DNA of 64,000 nucleotides from Streptomyces brasiliensis (GTDB taxonomy: Bacteria; Actinomycetota; Actinomycetes; Streptomycetales; Streptomycetaceae), in contig NZ_BMQA01000013.1 of NCBI RefSeq assembly GCF_014647875.1, forward strand, positions 62,001-126,000, given 5' to 3'. Each line of letters opens with the position of its first letter. The first letter of the stretch is position 1. Below the pieces are notes generated by a model. It was not told where the DNA came from. It worked only from the letters and a program-made list of their open reading frames with translations, and searched no databases. The translations under genes and the position numbers were made by a program. Of this stretch, positions 16,138-23,710 are shown in pieces.

Positions 16138-16335
16138 GGACGTCGTCCGAGGGGGACGCTCGGCACCATCAGGTCCAACCTGTTCTGGGCCTTCGCCTAC
16201 AACGTCGCCGCCCTGCCGCTCGCCGCGGCCGCCCTGCTCAACCCGGTGATCGCCGGAGCGGCCATGGGCTTCTCCTCGGTCTTCGTGGTCCGCAACAGCC
16301 TCCGGCTGCGCGGGTTCCGCCCGGCTGGCGGGTAG
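16138..16335 (+). pseudogene. copper-transporting P-type ATPase C-terminal remnant
   Basis: The frame ending TAG 16333-16335 reads TLGTIRSNLFWAFAYNVAAL, then NPVIAGAAMGFSSVFVVRNS and LRLRGFR. This is the last two transmembrane helices of CopA-type P1B ATPases, including the conserved Y-N-x(4)-P and M-x-x-S-S of the copper pathway. Only about 60 of ~750 residues remain and no start is present. It lies between the broken and intact copper-associated lipoproteins, so a copper-export module has been deleted here. Confidence 0.8.
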
Positions 16336-16344
16336 TCGGTGGTC

Positions 16345-16381
16345 GGGCCGGCCGGCACCCCGGGAGGGTGCCGGCCGGCCC
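16345..16381. terminator. strong hairpin terminator
   Basis: Perfect 16-bp arms, GGGCCGGCCGGCACCC (16345-16360) and its complement (16366-16381), around the loop CGGGA. It sits between the ATPase remnant (+) and the end of the lipoprotein gene (-), where it would serve both directions. Confidence 0.7.
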
Positions 16382-16386
16382 ACGTG

Positions 16387-17304
16387 TCAGGAGATGCGCA
16401 GGGTGAGGGCGGCGGTGTGCATCGTGCCGCCCGTCCGGAACTGCAGGAACAGCCGCCAGTTGCCCGAGGCGGGCAGTTCGGCGTGGAAGGACAGGTCCGG
16501 ACCGCCGTGACCGCCGTCGACCCCGGTGGTGGGGTGGAGGTGGGCGAAGGCAGCATCACCCTCGTGGAAGGCCGTGAGGTGGGCGTAGGTGTCCAGGTAG
16601 GGCTGCAGATCGGTGACCGGCTCGCCGCCCTCGGTGATGCGCACCGTCAGGGGGTGTGCCATGCCGGCCATGGGCCGCCCCGTCACGGTGACCGTGTATC
16701 CGTCGGCCTCGGTGCTGGTCGTCGCCGCGGGCAGCGGTGTGTCGGTCGCCCTGCCGGGGACCGTGACAGTCCGGCTGAGCACCAGGTCCTCGCCCTTGCC
16801 GCTCCCGCTGTCCGGGGTGAACGAGGCGAACACGCGCCATGAGCCCGGCGCGAGGGCCGGCAGGGCGGCGGTCCAGGTGCCGTCGGAGGCCATGGCGGGG
16901 TGCAGATGCCGGAAACCGGTGAGGTCGGAGCGTACGGCGTAGAAATGCATCCGCTTGGTCTGGTCGAGCGCGAACCGCGTGACGGGCCTGCCGTCCGGGC
17001 CTGTGACGGTGAACCGGTAGGCGGCGGGCCGGCCGGCGGTCAGCGTGCTGTCGGCGCTGGTGAGTCGGTAGCCGTCCTTGGCGGCGGCCAGGCCGTTGCC
17101 GTCGCCCGCGTGATCCATGCCGGGCATGCCGCTCATGGACGGGTCGGCGGAGTGCGTGGCCGATGCCGACGCGTCGTGGTGCATGCCGGGCATGGCGTTG
17201 TCGTCGGAGGAGCCGCAGGCGGGCAGTGCCAGGGCGAGGACGGCGGCCGCACCGGCCGCCACGAGGGCACGGCGGCGCACGGCCGCACGAGGGGAAACGA
17301 ACAT
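16387..17304 (-). CDS. Met/His-rich secreted lipoprotein, copper-associated
   Basis: A 305-residue lipoprotein. Its signal peptide has RRRALVAAGAAAVLALALP and the lipobox P-A-C (mature N-terminal Cys about residue 30). Just after it are clustered methionine/histidine motifs (NAMPGMHHDA; SMSGMPGMDHAGD) of the kind that bind Cu(I). Two similar beta-rich halves follow, with FRHLHPAM and FAHLHPTTG as paired His-x-His motifs. It is in the same orientation as the DUF6153 gene 107 bp upstream, behind a CsoR-like operator. A periplasm-side copper-binding role is inferred from motifs and context. Confidence 0.8.
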   Translation of the reverse strand: MFVSPRAAVRRRALVAAGAAAVLALALPACGSSDDNAMPGMHHDASASATHSADPSMSGMPGMDHAGDGNGLAAAKDGYRLTSADSTLTAGRPAAYRFTVTGPDGRPVTRFALDQTKRMHFYAVRSDLTGFRHLHPAMASDGTWTAALPALAPGSWRVFASFTPDSGSGKGEDLVLSRTVTVPGRATDTPLPAATTSTEADGYTVTVTGRPMAGMAHPLTVRITEGGEPVTDLQPYLDTYAHLTAFHEGDAAFAHLHPTTGVDGGHGGPDLSFHAELPASGNWRLFLQFRTGGTMHTAALTLRIS

Positions 17305-17411
17305 CGCTGTGAGGTCTTTCCAGGCGGCGCACCACGCCGGTGGCGCGCGAGGTGATCAGGACGCCGTGACCGGACCCCGCGCACAGGGCGGCGGGTTCCG
17401 GCGCGGTCCTG

Positions 17412-17831
17412 TCACATGCGCGCGACGCACACCTGGAGCATCAGACCCCGCCCGCCCGGTGGACCACGCCGCCCGGTACCTCCGGGGCTCCACGCACGCC
17501 GCAACGCCCAGCCGGCCAACACCGCGAGGGCGACGACGGCGACGAACGGGGCGGCGGGCAGCGGGAGGTGGCGCTCGACCGGAATCGCGACGCACTGCGC
17601 CCCGTGAGCGGCCGTACCGTCGACGACCTGGACCCGAGCGGCGTCCGGACCGGACGGCACGACGGCGGTCGGCGTGTGCTCCCCGTGGGCGGTGAGGGTG
17701 GCGCGCGCCGAGCCGTGGCAGCCACCGGAGGCCGTGACCGGGGACCCGTGCATGAGGAACAGACCGAGCAGGACGGCGCACGACGCGAGCAGCCGGGCCG
17801 TGCCCGTACCGCGCGTGCGATCGCTGTCCAT
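17412..17831 (-). CDS. DUF6153 family membrane protein
   Basis: A 139-residue protein starting at ATG 17831. It has two hydrophobic segments: ARLLASCAVLLGLFLMHGSP (about 12-31) and an ALAVLAGWALRR helix near the C-terminus. External His and Cys residues lie between them (GGCHGSARATLTAHGEHTP). The LLGLFLMHG signature fits DUF6153, a small Streptomyces membrane family often next to copper lipoproteins. The CsoR-type palindrome lies 43 bp upstream, and the Met/His-rich lipoprotein follows on the same strand. Confidence 0.75.
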   Translation of the reverse strand: MDSDRTRGTGTARLLASCAVLLGLFLMHGSPVTASGGCHGSARATLTAHGEHTPTAVVPSGPDAARVQVVDGTAAHGAQCVAIPVERHLPLPAAPFVAVVALAVLAGWALRRAWSPGGTGRRGPPGGRGLMLQVCVARM

Positions 17832-17873
17832 GCCGACTCCGCTCCTGGCGACTGCCGTGGTCTCCGGCGAGAA

Positions 17874-17888
17874 TACCCGGTAGGGGTA
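17874..17888. promoter_or_regulatory. candidate CsoR copper-repressor operator
   Basis: TACCC (17874-17878), a 5-bp spacer, then GGGTA (17884-17888): a perfect inverted repeat of the G/C-tract type bound by Cu(I)-responsive CsoR in actinobacteria. It lies 43 bp upstream of the DUF6153 start, where it would overlap the promoter. The copper-linked gene content on that strand supports the call. No csoR gene is in the window. Confidence 0.6.
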
Positions 17889-18034
17889 CCGGGCGCTCGC
17901 CGCAGGGCGCGCTCCGGGGGCCGTACAGGTGGCCGTACACCTCCCGCGACCCGTCGCGCCGGCCCGTGGAAGGATCGGCGGGGAGCCCATCCACCAGGCG
18001 GGTCGAGCACGAGCGGCGGGAGAGCACCACCATC

Positions 18035-18697
18035 ATGCGGGACGACCACGGCGAGCTCGCCGCCGCCCAGCAGGAGCACTGGCAGCACACCTACACCGAC
18101 CACCCCGGCATGTACGGCAGCACACCGTCCGCACCCGCACGGCACGCCGCCGACGTCTTCCGTAGGGCAGGGGCGGCGACCGTGCTGGAACTGGGCGCCG
18201 GACACGGCCGCGACGCCCTGTACTTCGCCCGTGAGGGCTTCACCGTGCACGCCACCGACTTCAGCCCGGTCGGCCTGCGGCAGCTGGACGCCGCCGCCCG
18301 CGCCGAGGCCCTCGCCGAGCGGGTCACCACGACGGTGCACGACGTCCGCGCACCGCTGCCGCTGCCCGACGCCTCCGTCGACGCGGTGTTCGCCCACATG
18401 CTGCTGTGCATGGCCCTGTCCACCGCCGAGATCCACACCCTCGTCGGCGAGGTGCGGCGCGTCCTGCGGCCCGGCGGCGTGTTCGTCTACACGGTCCGCC
18501 ACACGGGCGACGCGCACTACGGCACGGGGATCGCCCACGGCGACGACATCCACGAGCACGGCGGCTTCGCAGTCCACTTCTTTCCGCGCCGCCTCGTGGA
18601 CGAGCTGGCCGTCGGCTGGGACCTCGTCGACGTACACGCCTTCGAGGAGGGGGAACTGCCCCGCCGGCTGTGGCGCATCACCCAAGTGGCCCGCTGA
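18035..18697 (+). CDS. class I SAM-dependent methyltransferase
   Basis: A 220-residue methyltransferase. ATG 18035 is preferred over an upstream frame extension, because GGGAGAG lies upstream and the protein then begins at the conserved QQEHWQHTY region. Motif I is VLELGAGHGRDALYFA (about 50-65), motif II VHATDFSPVGL, motif III DASVDAVFAHMLL, and a post-motif LRPGGVFVYTVR. The acceptor is unknown. It is divergent from the copper operon and followed 12 bp later by the DNA-alkylation-repair fragment. Confidence 0.85.
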   Translation: MRDDHGELAAAQQEHWQHTYTDHPGMYGSTPSAPARHAADVFRRAGAATVLELGAGHGRDALYFAREGFTVHATDFSPVGLRQLDAAARAEALAERVTTTVHDVRAPLPLPDASVDAVFAHMLLCMALSTAEIHTLVGEVRRVLRPGGVFVYTVRHTGDAHYGTGIAHGDDIHEHGGFAVHFFPRRLVDELAVGWDLVDVHAFEEGELPRRLWRITQVAR

Positions 18698-18709
18698 GAG
18701 GATGCCGCC

Positions 18710-19021
18710 ATGCCTTTCGCCGACGAACTCATCAACGAGCGGACCGCGCAGGCGTTGACCCGGGCCGTCCACACCGTGATCCCCGGTGCGGAACCGGCCG
18801 TGTTGCGGGCGGCCGCCGGACAGCTCGGCCCCCTCGCGCTGCGCGAGCGCGCCGACCTGCTGCGGGACGCGCTGCTCGCCGACGTGCCGGGGGACTATGC
18901 CGAGCCGGCACGGGTCGTACGGGCCGCACGGGACGGCGCGCCCGAGTTCGGCGGCTGGCTCATCTGGACGCCCGTCGGCAACCGCTCCCGCGTCCGTCAG
19001 ATCGCGGTGATGGGCCGGTAG
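18710..19021 (+). pseudogene. DNA alkylation repair protein, N-terminal fragment
   Basis: ATG 18710 opens a frame whose first ~85 residues (MPFADELINERTAQALTRAV; LGPLALRERADLLRDALLAD; ARVVRAARDGAPEFGGWLIW) match the N-terminal helices of HEAT-like DNA alkylation repair proteins (AlkD-related). After GGWLIW the sequence becomes unrelated and stops at 19021, overlapping the 3' end of the malic enzyme gene by 25 bp. The glycosylase body is gone. It is probably a deletion remnant, though a short protein could still be made. Confidence 0.65.
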
Positions 19022-20700
19022 ACCGGCTCCCACATCGCCTCGCGGACCCGTTCCTCGACGGTGTCGTCGACGGTCGCGCGCGCGACGCCGGCCTCGGCCG
19101 CCGCCCGGGCCACGGCGACGGCCACCGCGGCGGAGGTGGCGCGCAGTTCGCCGGTGAGCGGCAGGATCGGCGCCCCGGGTGCGGTGGGGTCGACCTGCCC
19201 GGCGACGGCCTGGGCGGCGGCGGAGAGCATGCCGTCGGTGATCCGGGTGGCGCGGGCCACGACGGTGCCCAGGCCGATGCCGGGAAAGACCAGTGCGTTG
19301 TTCGCCTGACCGATGCCGTAGGTGACGCCGTCGCGAGTGACCGGCGCGAACGGGCTGCCGGTGGCCACCAGTGCCCGCCCGTCGGTCCACTCCAGCAGGT
19401 CGGCCGGGACCGCCTCGGCCAGCCGGGTCGGGTTGGACACCGGCAGGACGATCGGGCCCTCGGTGTGCGTGGCCATCTCACGGACGACGGTCTCGGTGAA
19501 CGATCCGCCCTGCCCGGAGGTGCCGATCAGGACGGTGGGACGCACCTGGCGGACCACCTCCTCCAGGGAGATACCGGAGACCGCCGCGTCCCGCTGCCAG
19601 CCTGAGACCTCCTGCGCCGGGCGGGCGTAGGGGAGTTGGAAGTCGCGCAGACCGTCCTGGTCGTCGGTGATCAGCCCGTGGCGGTCGACGGTCCAGAAGC
19701 GCCGGGTGGCCTCCTCGCGAGACAGGCCCGCCCCCACCATGGCGTCCCGAAGCTGGTCGGCGATGCCGATGCCGGCCGTCCCGGCGCCGAAGACCACCAC
19801 CCGGTGCTCACCCAGCGGCAGCCGGCTGGCCCGTACGCCGGACAGCACCGCGGCCAGGTTGACCGCGCCCGTGCCCTGGATGTCGTCGTTGAAGACGAAC
19901 CGGTCGTGGCGGTAACGCTCCAGGATGCGGCGCGCGTTGGCCGCGCCGAAGTCCTCGAAGTGCAGCAGCGCGTCGGGGAAGAGCCGGCCCACCGTGGTGA
20001 CGAAGGCGTCGATGAACGCGTCGTAGGTCTCCGTGTCGACGCGCGGATGGCGGTTGCCCAAGTACAGCGGATCGTCGAGGAGTTGCTTGCGGTTCGTGCC
20101 GACGTCGAGCACCACGGGGAGGGTCCGGGCTGGGTCGAGGCCGCCCGCGGCCGTGTAGACGGCGAGCTTGCCGACCGAGATGTGGATGCCGCCCACGCCC
20201 CAGTCGCCGATGCCCAGGATCGCCTCGCCGTCGGTCGCCACGACCAGATCGACGTCGTCGGCCGTCAACCCCGAGGCGCGCAGCGCCCGTTCCACGTCCT
20301 GGACGTCGTCGACGGACAGGTAGATGCCCCGGGGACGGCGGTACTCGTTGCTGTACTGCTCGATGGCCGTGCCCACGGTCGGCGTGTAGACGATGGGCAG
20401 CATCTCGGAGAGGTGGTCGGCGACGAGCCGGTAGAACAGGATCTCGTTCCGGTCGTGCAGCGCGGACAGGTTGACGTTCTTGGCCAGATCGGTGGGCTGT
20501 GCGGTGTACTGCGCGTAGGCGCGCTCCGCCTGCTGGTCCAGGGTGAGGATCCGGGGCGGGATCAGGCCGTCCAGGCCCAGTTCACGCCGCTCCTGTGCGG
20601 TGAAGGCCGTGCCGCGGTTGAGACGGGGGTCGGCCAGGACGGCCCGTCCGCGTGCCGATGTCTCGAATCTGCCCGTCCGCGCGTTCCACCGGGTGTTCAT
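18997..20700 (-). CDS. NAD-dependent malic enzyme
   Basis: A 567-residue malic enzyme, which oxidatively decarboxylates malate to pyruvate. ATG 20700 (MNTRWNARTGRFE) is chosen; an upstream open extension lacks family similarity. Family motifs: LPIVYTPTVGTAIEQYSNEY (Tyr/malate site), ILGIGDWGVGGIHISVGKLA, HFEDFGAANARRIL (metal-binding E/D), FNDDIQGTGAVNLA (metal-binding Asp), VVVFGAGTAGIGIADQL (NAD) and IGQANNALVFPGIGLG. The length fits the large bacterial/eukaryal-type enzyme. It stands alone, facing the fragment at 18710. Confidence 0.93.
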   Translation of the reverse strand: MNTRWNARTGRFETSARGRAVLADPRLNRGTAFTAQERRELGLDGLIPPRILTLDQQAERAYAQYTAQPTDLAKNVNLSALHDRNEILFYRLVADHLSEMLPIVYTPTVGTAIEQYSNEYRRPRGIYLSVDDVQDVERALRASGLTADDVDLVVATDGEAILGIGDWGVGGIHISVGKLAVYTAAGGLDPARTLPVVLDVGTNRKQLLDDPLYLGNRHPRVDTETYDAFIDAFVTTVGRLFPDALLHFEDFGAANARRILERYRHDRFVFNDDIQGTGAVNLAAVLSGVRASRLPLGEHRVVVFGAGTAGIGIADQLRDAMVGAGLSREEATRRFWTVDRHGLITDDQDGLRDFQLPYARPAQEVSGWQRDAAVSGISLEEVVRQVRPTVLIGTSGQGGSFTETVVREMATHTEGPIVLPVSNPTRLAEAVPADLLEWTDGRALVATGSPFAPVTRDGVTYGIGQANNALVFPGIGLGTVVARATRITDGMLSAAAQAVAGQVDPTAPGAPILPLTGELRATSAAVAVAVARAAAEAGVARATVDDTVEERVREAMWEPVYRPITAI

Positions 20701-20847
20701 CGCCGCTCCCTGTTGTCCGGGGTCTGCGACGGCGCGTGAGGGCCGCCGTCCTCCGCCACCCAGGGTTGCCCGCGCCCTTCGCCCCGTGCAACGGCACGCC
20801 GAAGCCGGGCGTGACCGTAACACGTCGCTTGGCGTGACAAAGGCTTT

Positions 20848-20861
20848 CGGACGGCTGTCCG
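20848..20861. promoter_or_regulatory. CGGAC-N4-GTCCG inverted repeat, copy 1
   Basis: CGGAC GGCT GTCCG, inside a longer stem (GGCTTT to the left, a C-T5 run to the right), 148 bp upstream of the malic enzyme start. The same arms recur at 20960 and 21682. It could be an operator or a hairpin. No coding sequence is supported in 20701-21097. Confidence 0.4.
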
Positions 20862-20954
20862 CCTTTTTCGGGAGGCGTCACTACCGAACTTGCGGATGGG
20901 ATTGAGAGCCCTCCACGGCTCGCTCATTCTGCGCCCAGCGAAGCAGCGTTCGCG

Positions 20955-20978
20955 CTTGACGGACGATTGTCCGTCAAG
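20955..20978. promoter_or_regulatory. 24-bp palindrome containing CGGAC-N4-GTCCG, copy 2
   Basis: CTTGACGGAC (20955-20964) and GTCCGTCAAG (20969-20978) are perfect 10-bp arms around GATT. The core CGGAC-N4-GTCCG at 20960-20973 matches copies 1 and 3. It looks like a dimeric repressor (TetR-like) site. The gap between malic enzyme and DoxX has no supported gene, so this and copy 1 are the main features of that gap. Confidence 0.5.
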
Positions 20979-21097
20979 GCCGCCCGGTCATTCTCACTGG
21001 TTCGTACGGTGGTGGACCAGCCGGTCGCAGCCCGGGGCCTGGAACCGAGTGCCTGACGCGCCACCGGTCAGAGACCGGTGGTCGGGGCTCACGTGGC

Positions 21098-21622
21098 CTA
21101 GGGTCCGTCCGTGCCCTGCGCTGCGGCCCGGTCGCGCAGGACGCGGGCGCGGCCGACGAGCGGAACGGCGGATGCGAGGAGGCCGACGGCGAGCGCGGCC
21201 GGACCCTGAGCGTAGTGGGACCACTCGTCCAGGCCGAGGGCGGCGTCGAGCGACCAGGCGCCGGGGCCGGTGAAACCGAGGACCGCGGCGGTGGCGCCGT
21301 ACCAGAACGGCACCTCGCAGCCGCCCCGCTGGGCCCAGAAACCGTTGACCGAGGTCGAGACCGCGGCCACCGTCATGGTGCCGATGACGACGGCGCAGCC
21401 GGCCGGCGTCAGCAGCCCGGTGGCGACGGAGGCGAGACCCACGAGCTCCGCCAGGCCGGCTACGAGCGCCATCCGCGGACCGGGTACGAACCCGAGCCGT
21501 TCGAAGGCGGCCCCGGTGCCGACGAGACCGCCGCCGCCGAACCACCCGCGCAGCTTCTGCGTCGCGTGGCCGAACAGCAGGGCGGCGAGCAACAAACGGA
21601 GTATCAGCAGTCCGAGGCTCAT
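21098..21622 (-). CDS. DoxX family membrane protein
   Basis: A 174-residue protein with four predicted helices: LLILRLLLAALLFGHATQKL, LVAGLAELVGLASVATGLLT, a third near 75-95 and ALAVGLLASAVPLVG. GHATQKLRGWFGGGG after helix 1 is the usual DoxX signature. DoxX proteins are linked to thiol/redox stress or quinone-related electron transfer. No oxidoreductase partner is adjacent. A CGGAC-N4-GTCCG site 60 bp upstream may control it. Confidence 0.85.
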   Translation of the reverse strand: MSLGLLILRLLLAALLFGHATQKLRGWFGGGGLVGTGAAFERLGFVPGPRMALVAGLAELVGLASVATGLLTPAGCAVVIGTMTVAAVSTSVNGFWAQRGGCEVPFWYGATAAVLGFTGPGAWSLDAALGLDEWSHYAQGPAALAVGLLASAVPLVGRARVLRDRAAAQGTDGP

Positions 21623-21681
21623 CCGAGTGACCTTCCGTGTCGACGACGTCCGGTGCGGCGCCGCGTATGGGACCGCACTAT

Positions 21682-21695
21682 CGGACGAATGTCCG
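21682..21695. promoter_or_regulatory. CGGAC-N4-GTCCG inverted repeat, copy 3
   Basis: CGGAC GAAT GTCCG, 60 bp upstream of the doxX-like start. It differs from copy 2 by one base in the spacer. The position suits a repressor site for this gene. Apart from this and the hairpin at 21954, nothing is seen in the 380-bp gap 21623-22004. Confidence 0.45.
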
Positions 21696-21953
21696 CACAG
21701 CGGTCACTTCAGCCGTCGGACGATGGTCGTGAACCACCGCCGGGATGTCAAGCCCGTCGGCGGGTGATCGTCTTGTGCTCGACGTGCCCCGTCAGGCCGA
21801 CGACCGTGTACTCACGTTCTGTCCCGCTCGCCCTCTAGCCGCCGAACGGGCCGTCGAAGCCGACGGGGGAGCCGTTCAGGTGACGGCGATCCGCACCACG
21901 TCGTCCTCGTCGTCGTACGCCGCTCGGAGAGGCACTCCGGCCTGCTGCTAGAC

Positions 21954-21977
21954 TCGCCCGCGAAATATTTCGGGCGA
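21954..21977. other. AT-cored hairpin upstream of the cold-shock-like gene
   Basis: TCGCCCG (21954-21960) pairs with CGGGCGA (21971-21977) around an AT-rich centre containing the 12-bp palindrome CGAAATATTTCG (21961-21972). It is one of very few AT-rich spots in the window and ends ~27 bp before the GTG start at 22005. It could be an operator or a temperature-sensitive leader structure. Confidence 0.4.
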
Positions 21978-22004
21978 GTGGCCCGGGGGTGTCTGGGGGT
22001 CGGT

Positions 22005-22385
22005 GTGGTCGCAGGGCGTGTGGTGCGGTTCGACAGCACGCGGGGATACGGGTTCATCGCTCCGGAGGACGGTGGCGAGGACGTCTTCCTCCATGTGAAC
22101 GACCTCCTCATCCCCGAATCCATGGTGCGCACCGGACTGGTCGTCGACTTCGACATCGAGGACGGCGACCGCGGCCCCAAGGCCTCCTCCATCCGGCTCG
22201 CCCCCTCGTCGGCCGGAGGCGTCACCGACGACTCGCTGTGCGACGTGCTGCGGACGACCGAGTTCACGGCCGAGATCACCGAACTCCTCCTGCGCGCGGC
22301 CCCCACCATGACCGGGCAGCAGATCCTCCAGGTCCGCCAGGAACTCGCCCAGTTCGCGAAGAAGCACGGCTGGACCGAGGACTAG
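22005..22385 (+). CDS. cold-shock domain protein with C-terminal extension
   Basis: A 126-residue protein. GTG 22005 (preceded by G-rich sequence) gives VVAGRVVRFDSTRGYGFIAP; an in-frame GTG at 21978 would add nine residues. The N-terminal ~65 residues are a cold-shock/S1-like domain with RNP1-type GYGFI and RNP2-type VFLHV nucleic-acid motifs. A ~55-residue helical extension follows (LRTTEFTAEITELLLRAAPT, then QQILQVRQELAQFAKKHGW), as in several Streptomyces paralogues. It likely binds RNA or single-stranded DNA. Confidence 0.88.
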   Translation: MVAGRVVRFDSTRGYGFIAPEDGGEDVFLHVNDLLIPESMVRTGLVVDFDIEDGDRGPKASSIRLAPSSAGGVTDDSLCDVLRTTEFTAEITELLLRAAPTMTGQQILQVRQELAQFAKKHGWTED

Positions 22386-22484
22386 CGGCGACACGCTCTG
22401 CCGTTCGGCCGTCCTCCGGTGGCGGTACCCGCCCGTCGGCTGCTTGCTGGTGGCAACAGCCGACGGAGTGGAAGTGGGCCGCGC

Positions 22485-23141
22485 ATGCAGACAACGGCGT
22501 CCGGGGAGCGCGTGCTGCAGACCCCGCGGGCCGCCGGACTGGCGGGGATCGTCTTCGCGCTGCTGCTTGCCGCGGCCATCGTCCTGATCCGGCTGGGCAT
22601 CCCGGAGGGTGCCGGCGCGGTCACCGTCCAGGGGTTCACCGACTCGGCACAGCGCACCGCCGTACGGACGGCCCTCAGGCTCGTACCGTTCGCCGGCATC
22701 TTCTTCCTGTGGTTCGTGGGCGTCGTACGCTCGCACGTCGGTGACGCCGAGGACCGGTTCCTCGCCACCGTCCTGCTCGGCAGCGGGCTGGTGTTCGTCG
22801 CCACGCTGTTCGGCGCCGCCGCGGCGGCCCTCGCCGTGCTCGACACCGCCCATCCTCCCGGCAGCACGCCCGGACTCCCCACCTGGGACTTCGGCCGGCA
22901 CCTCGCGTACACCCTGATGACCGGCTACGCGATGCGGATGGCCGCTGTCTTCACCTGCTCCATGTCCGTGATCGGGCACCGCCTCGGAGTCCTGCCGCGC
23001 TGGCTCACCGTCCTCGGTTTCCTCACCACCCTGATCCTCCTGCTCGTCTCCTCGAACGTGCCCTGGGTCGAACTTGCCTTCCCTGCCTGGTCGTTGGCCC
23101 TCAGTGTCTACATCCTCGTGGTCAGCGGCCGCACGCTGTGA
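22485..23141 (+). CDS. hypothetical four- to five-helix membrane protein
   Basis: A 218-residue membrane protein from ATG 22485 (MQTTASGERVLQ). Hydrophobic segments lie at about 18-38 (LAGIVFALLLAAAIVLI), 70-90 (VPFAGIFFLWFVGVV), 103-125 (VLLGSGLVFVATLFGAAA), 150-172, and a C-terminal pair (WLTVLGFLTTLILLLVSS; WSLALSVYILVVSG). No catalytic motif is visible. It resembles uncharacterised Streptomyces membrane proteins. The function is unknown. Confidence 0.75.
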   Translation: MQTTASGERVLQTPRAAGLAGIVFALLLAAAIVLIRLGIPEGAGAVTVQGFTDSAQRTAVRTALRLVPFAGIFFLWFVGVVRSHVGDAEDRFLATVLLGSGLVFVATLFGAAAAALAVLDTAHPPGSTPGLPTWDFGRHLAYTLMTGYAMRMAAVFTCSMSVIGHRLGVLPRWLTVLGFLTTLILLLVSSNVPWVELAFPAWSLALSVYILVVSGRTL

Positions 23142-23293
23142 CCAGGAGCCGGTCACTCGATCGGCGGGCTCCGGCGCGCATGCGCCGTCCCGCGGCGCCC
23201 ATGCTGGCCTTGGGGGAGATGACCGCCGTCCCGAACTGCCTCGCCGCGCGGGTGGTGCACGAGGGACCTGGCCGTCGAAAGGGCGGAGCGTTG

Positions 23294-23539
23294 ATGAGGC
23301 TTGTCGTCGATCTCAACAAGTGCCAGGGTTACGCCCAGTGCGCGTTCCTCGCGCCGGACGTCTTCGTCATGCACGGCGAGGAGTCCCTGATCTACAACCC
23401 GCGCGTCGAACAGGAACAGCGCGAGCACGTGGCACGCGCCGTCGCCGCCTGCCCCGTGCGGGCGATCACCGTCGACGGTCTGGACGCCCCGGGCGCCGTC
23501 CCCGCCGGATCCGCCGGGGAGTCGCCCGATGGCCGCTGA
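23294..23539 (+). CDS. [3Fe-4S]-type ferredoxin
   Basis: An 81-residue ferredoxin. ATG 23294 gives MRLVVDLNKCQGYAQCAFLA. The cluster ligands are C10, C16 (C-x5-C) and the distant Cys in AACPVRAITV, the three-cysteine pattern of actinobacterial P450-partner ferredoxins. The C-terminal ~20 residues are an Ala/Gly-rich tail. Its stop overlaps the start of the reductase gene (23529), and a P450 lies downstream, so it should shuttle electrons from reductase to P450. Confidence 0.9.
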   Translation: MRLVVDLNKCQGYAQCAFLAPDVFVMHGEESLIYNPRVEQEQREHVARAVAACPVRAITVDGLDAPGAVPAGSAGESPDGR

Positions 23540-23705
23540 CTACCTGGAATGGCTCAGGCGCGAGGGCCGTATCGTCGTCGTCGGCGCCTCGCTCGCGGGG
23601 CTGCGGGCCGCCGAGACGCTGCGCGCCGAGGGCTTCACCGGCTCCCTCACCATGATCGGCGACGAGCCGTACGAACCGTACGACCGGCCGCCGCTGTCCA
23701 AGGCC

Positions 23706-23710
23706 GTCCT
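23706..23710. repeat. left target-site duplication of the IS element
   Basis: GTCCT here and at 25543-25547 flank the element directly. Merging the two copies restores the reductase reading frame. Confidence 0.85.

Noticed and set aside
20841..20868. Hairpin followed by a T-run, resembling an intrinsic terminator on the plus strand
   Set aside because: No plus-strand gene ends upstream of it (malic enzyme is on the minus strand). It is reported instead as part of the CGGAC-N4-GTCCG set.
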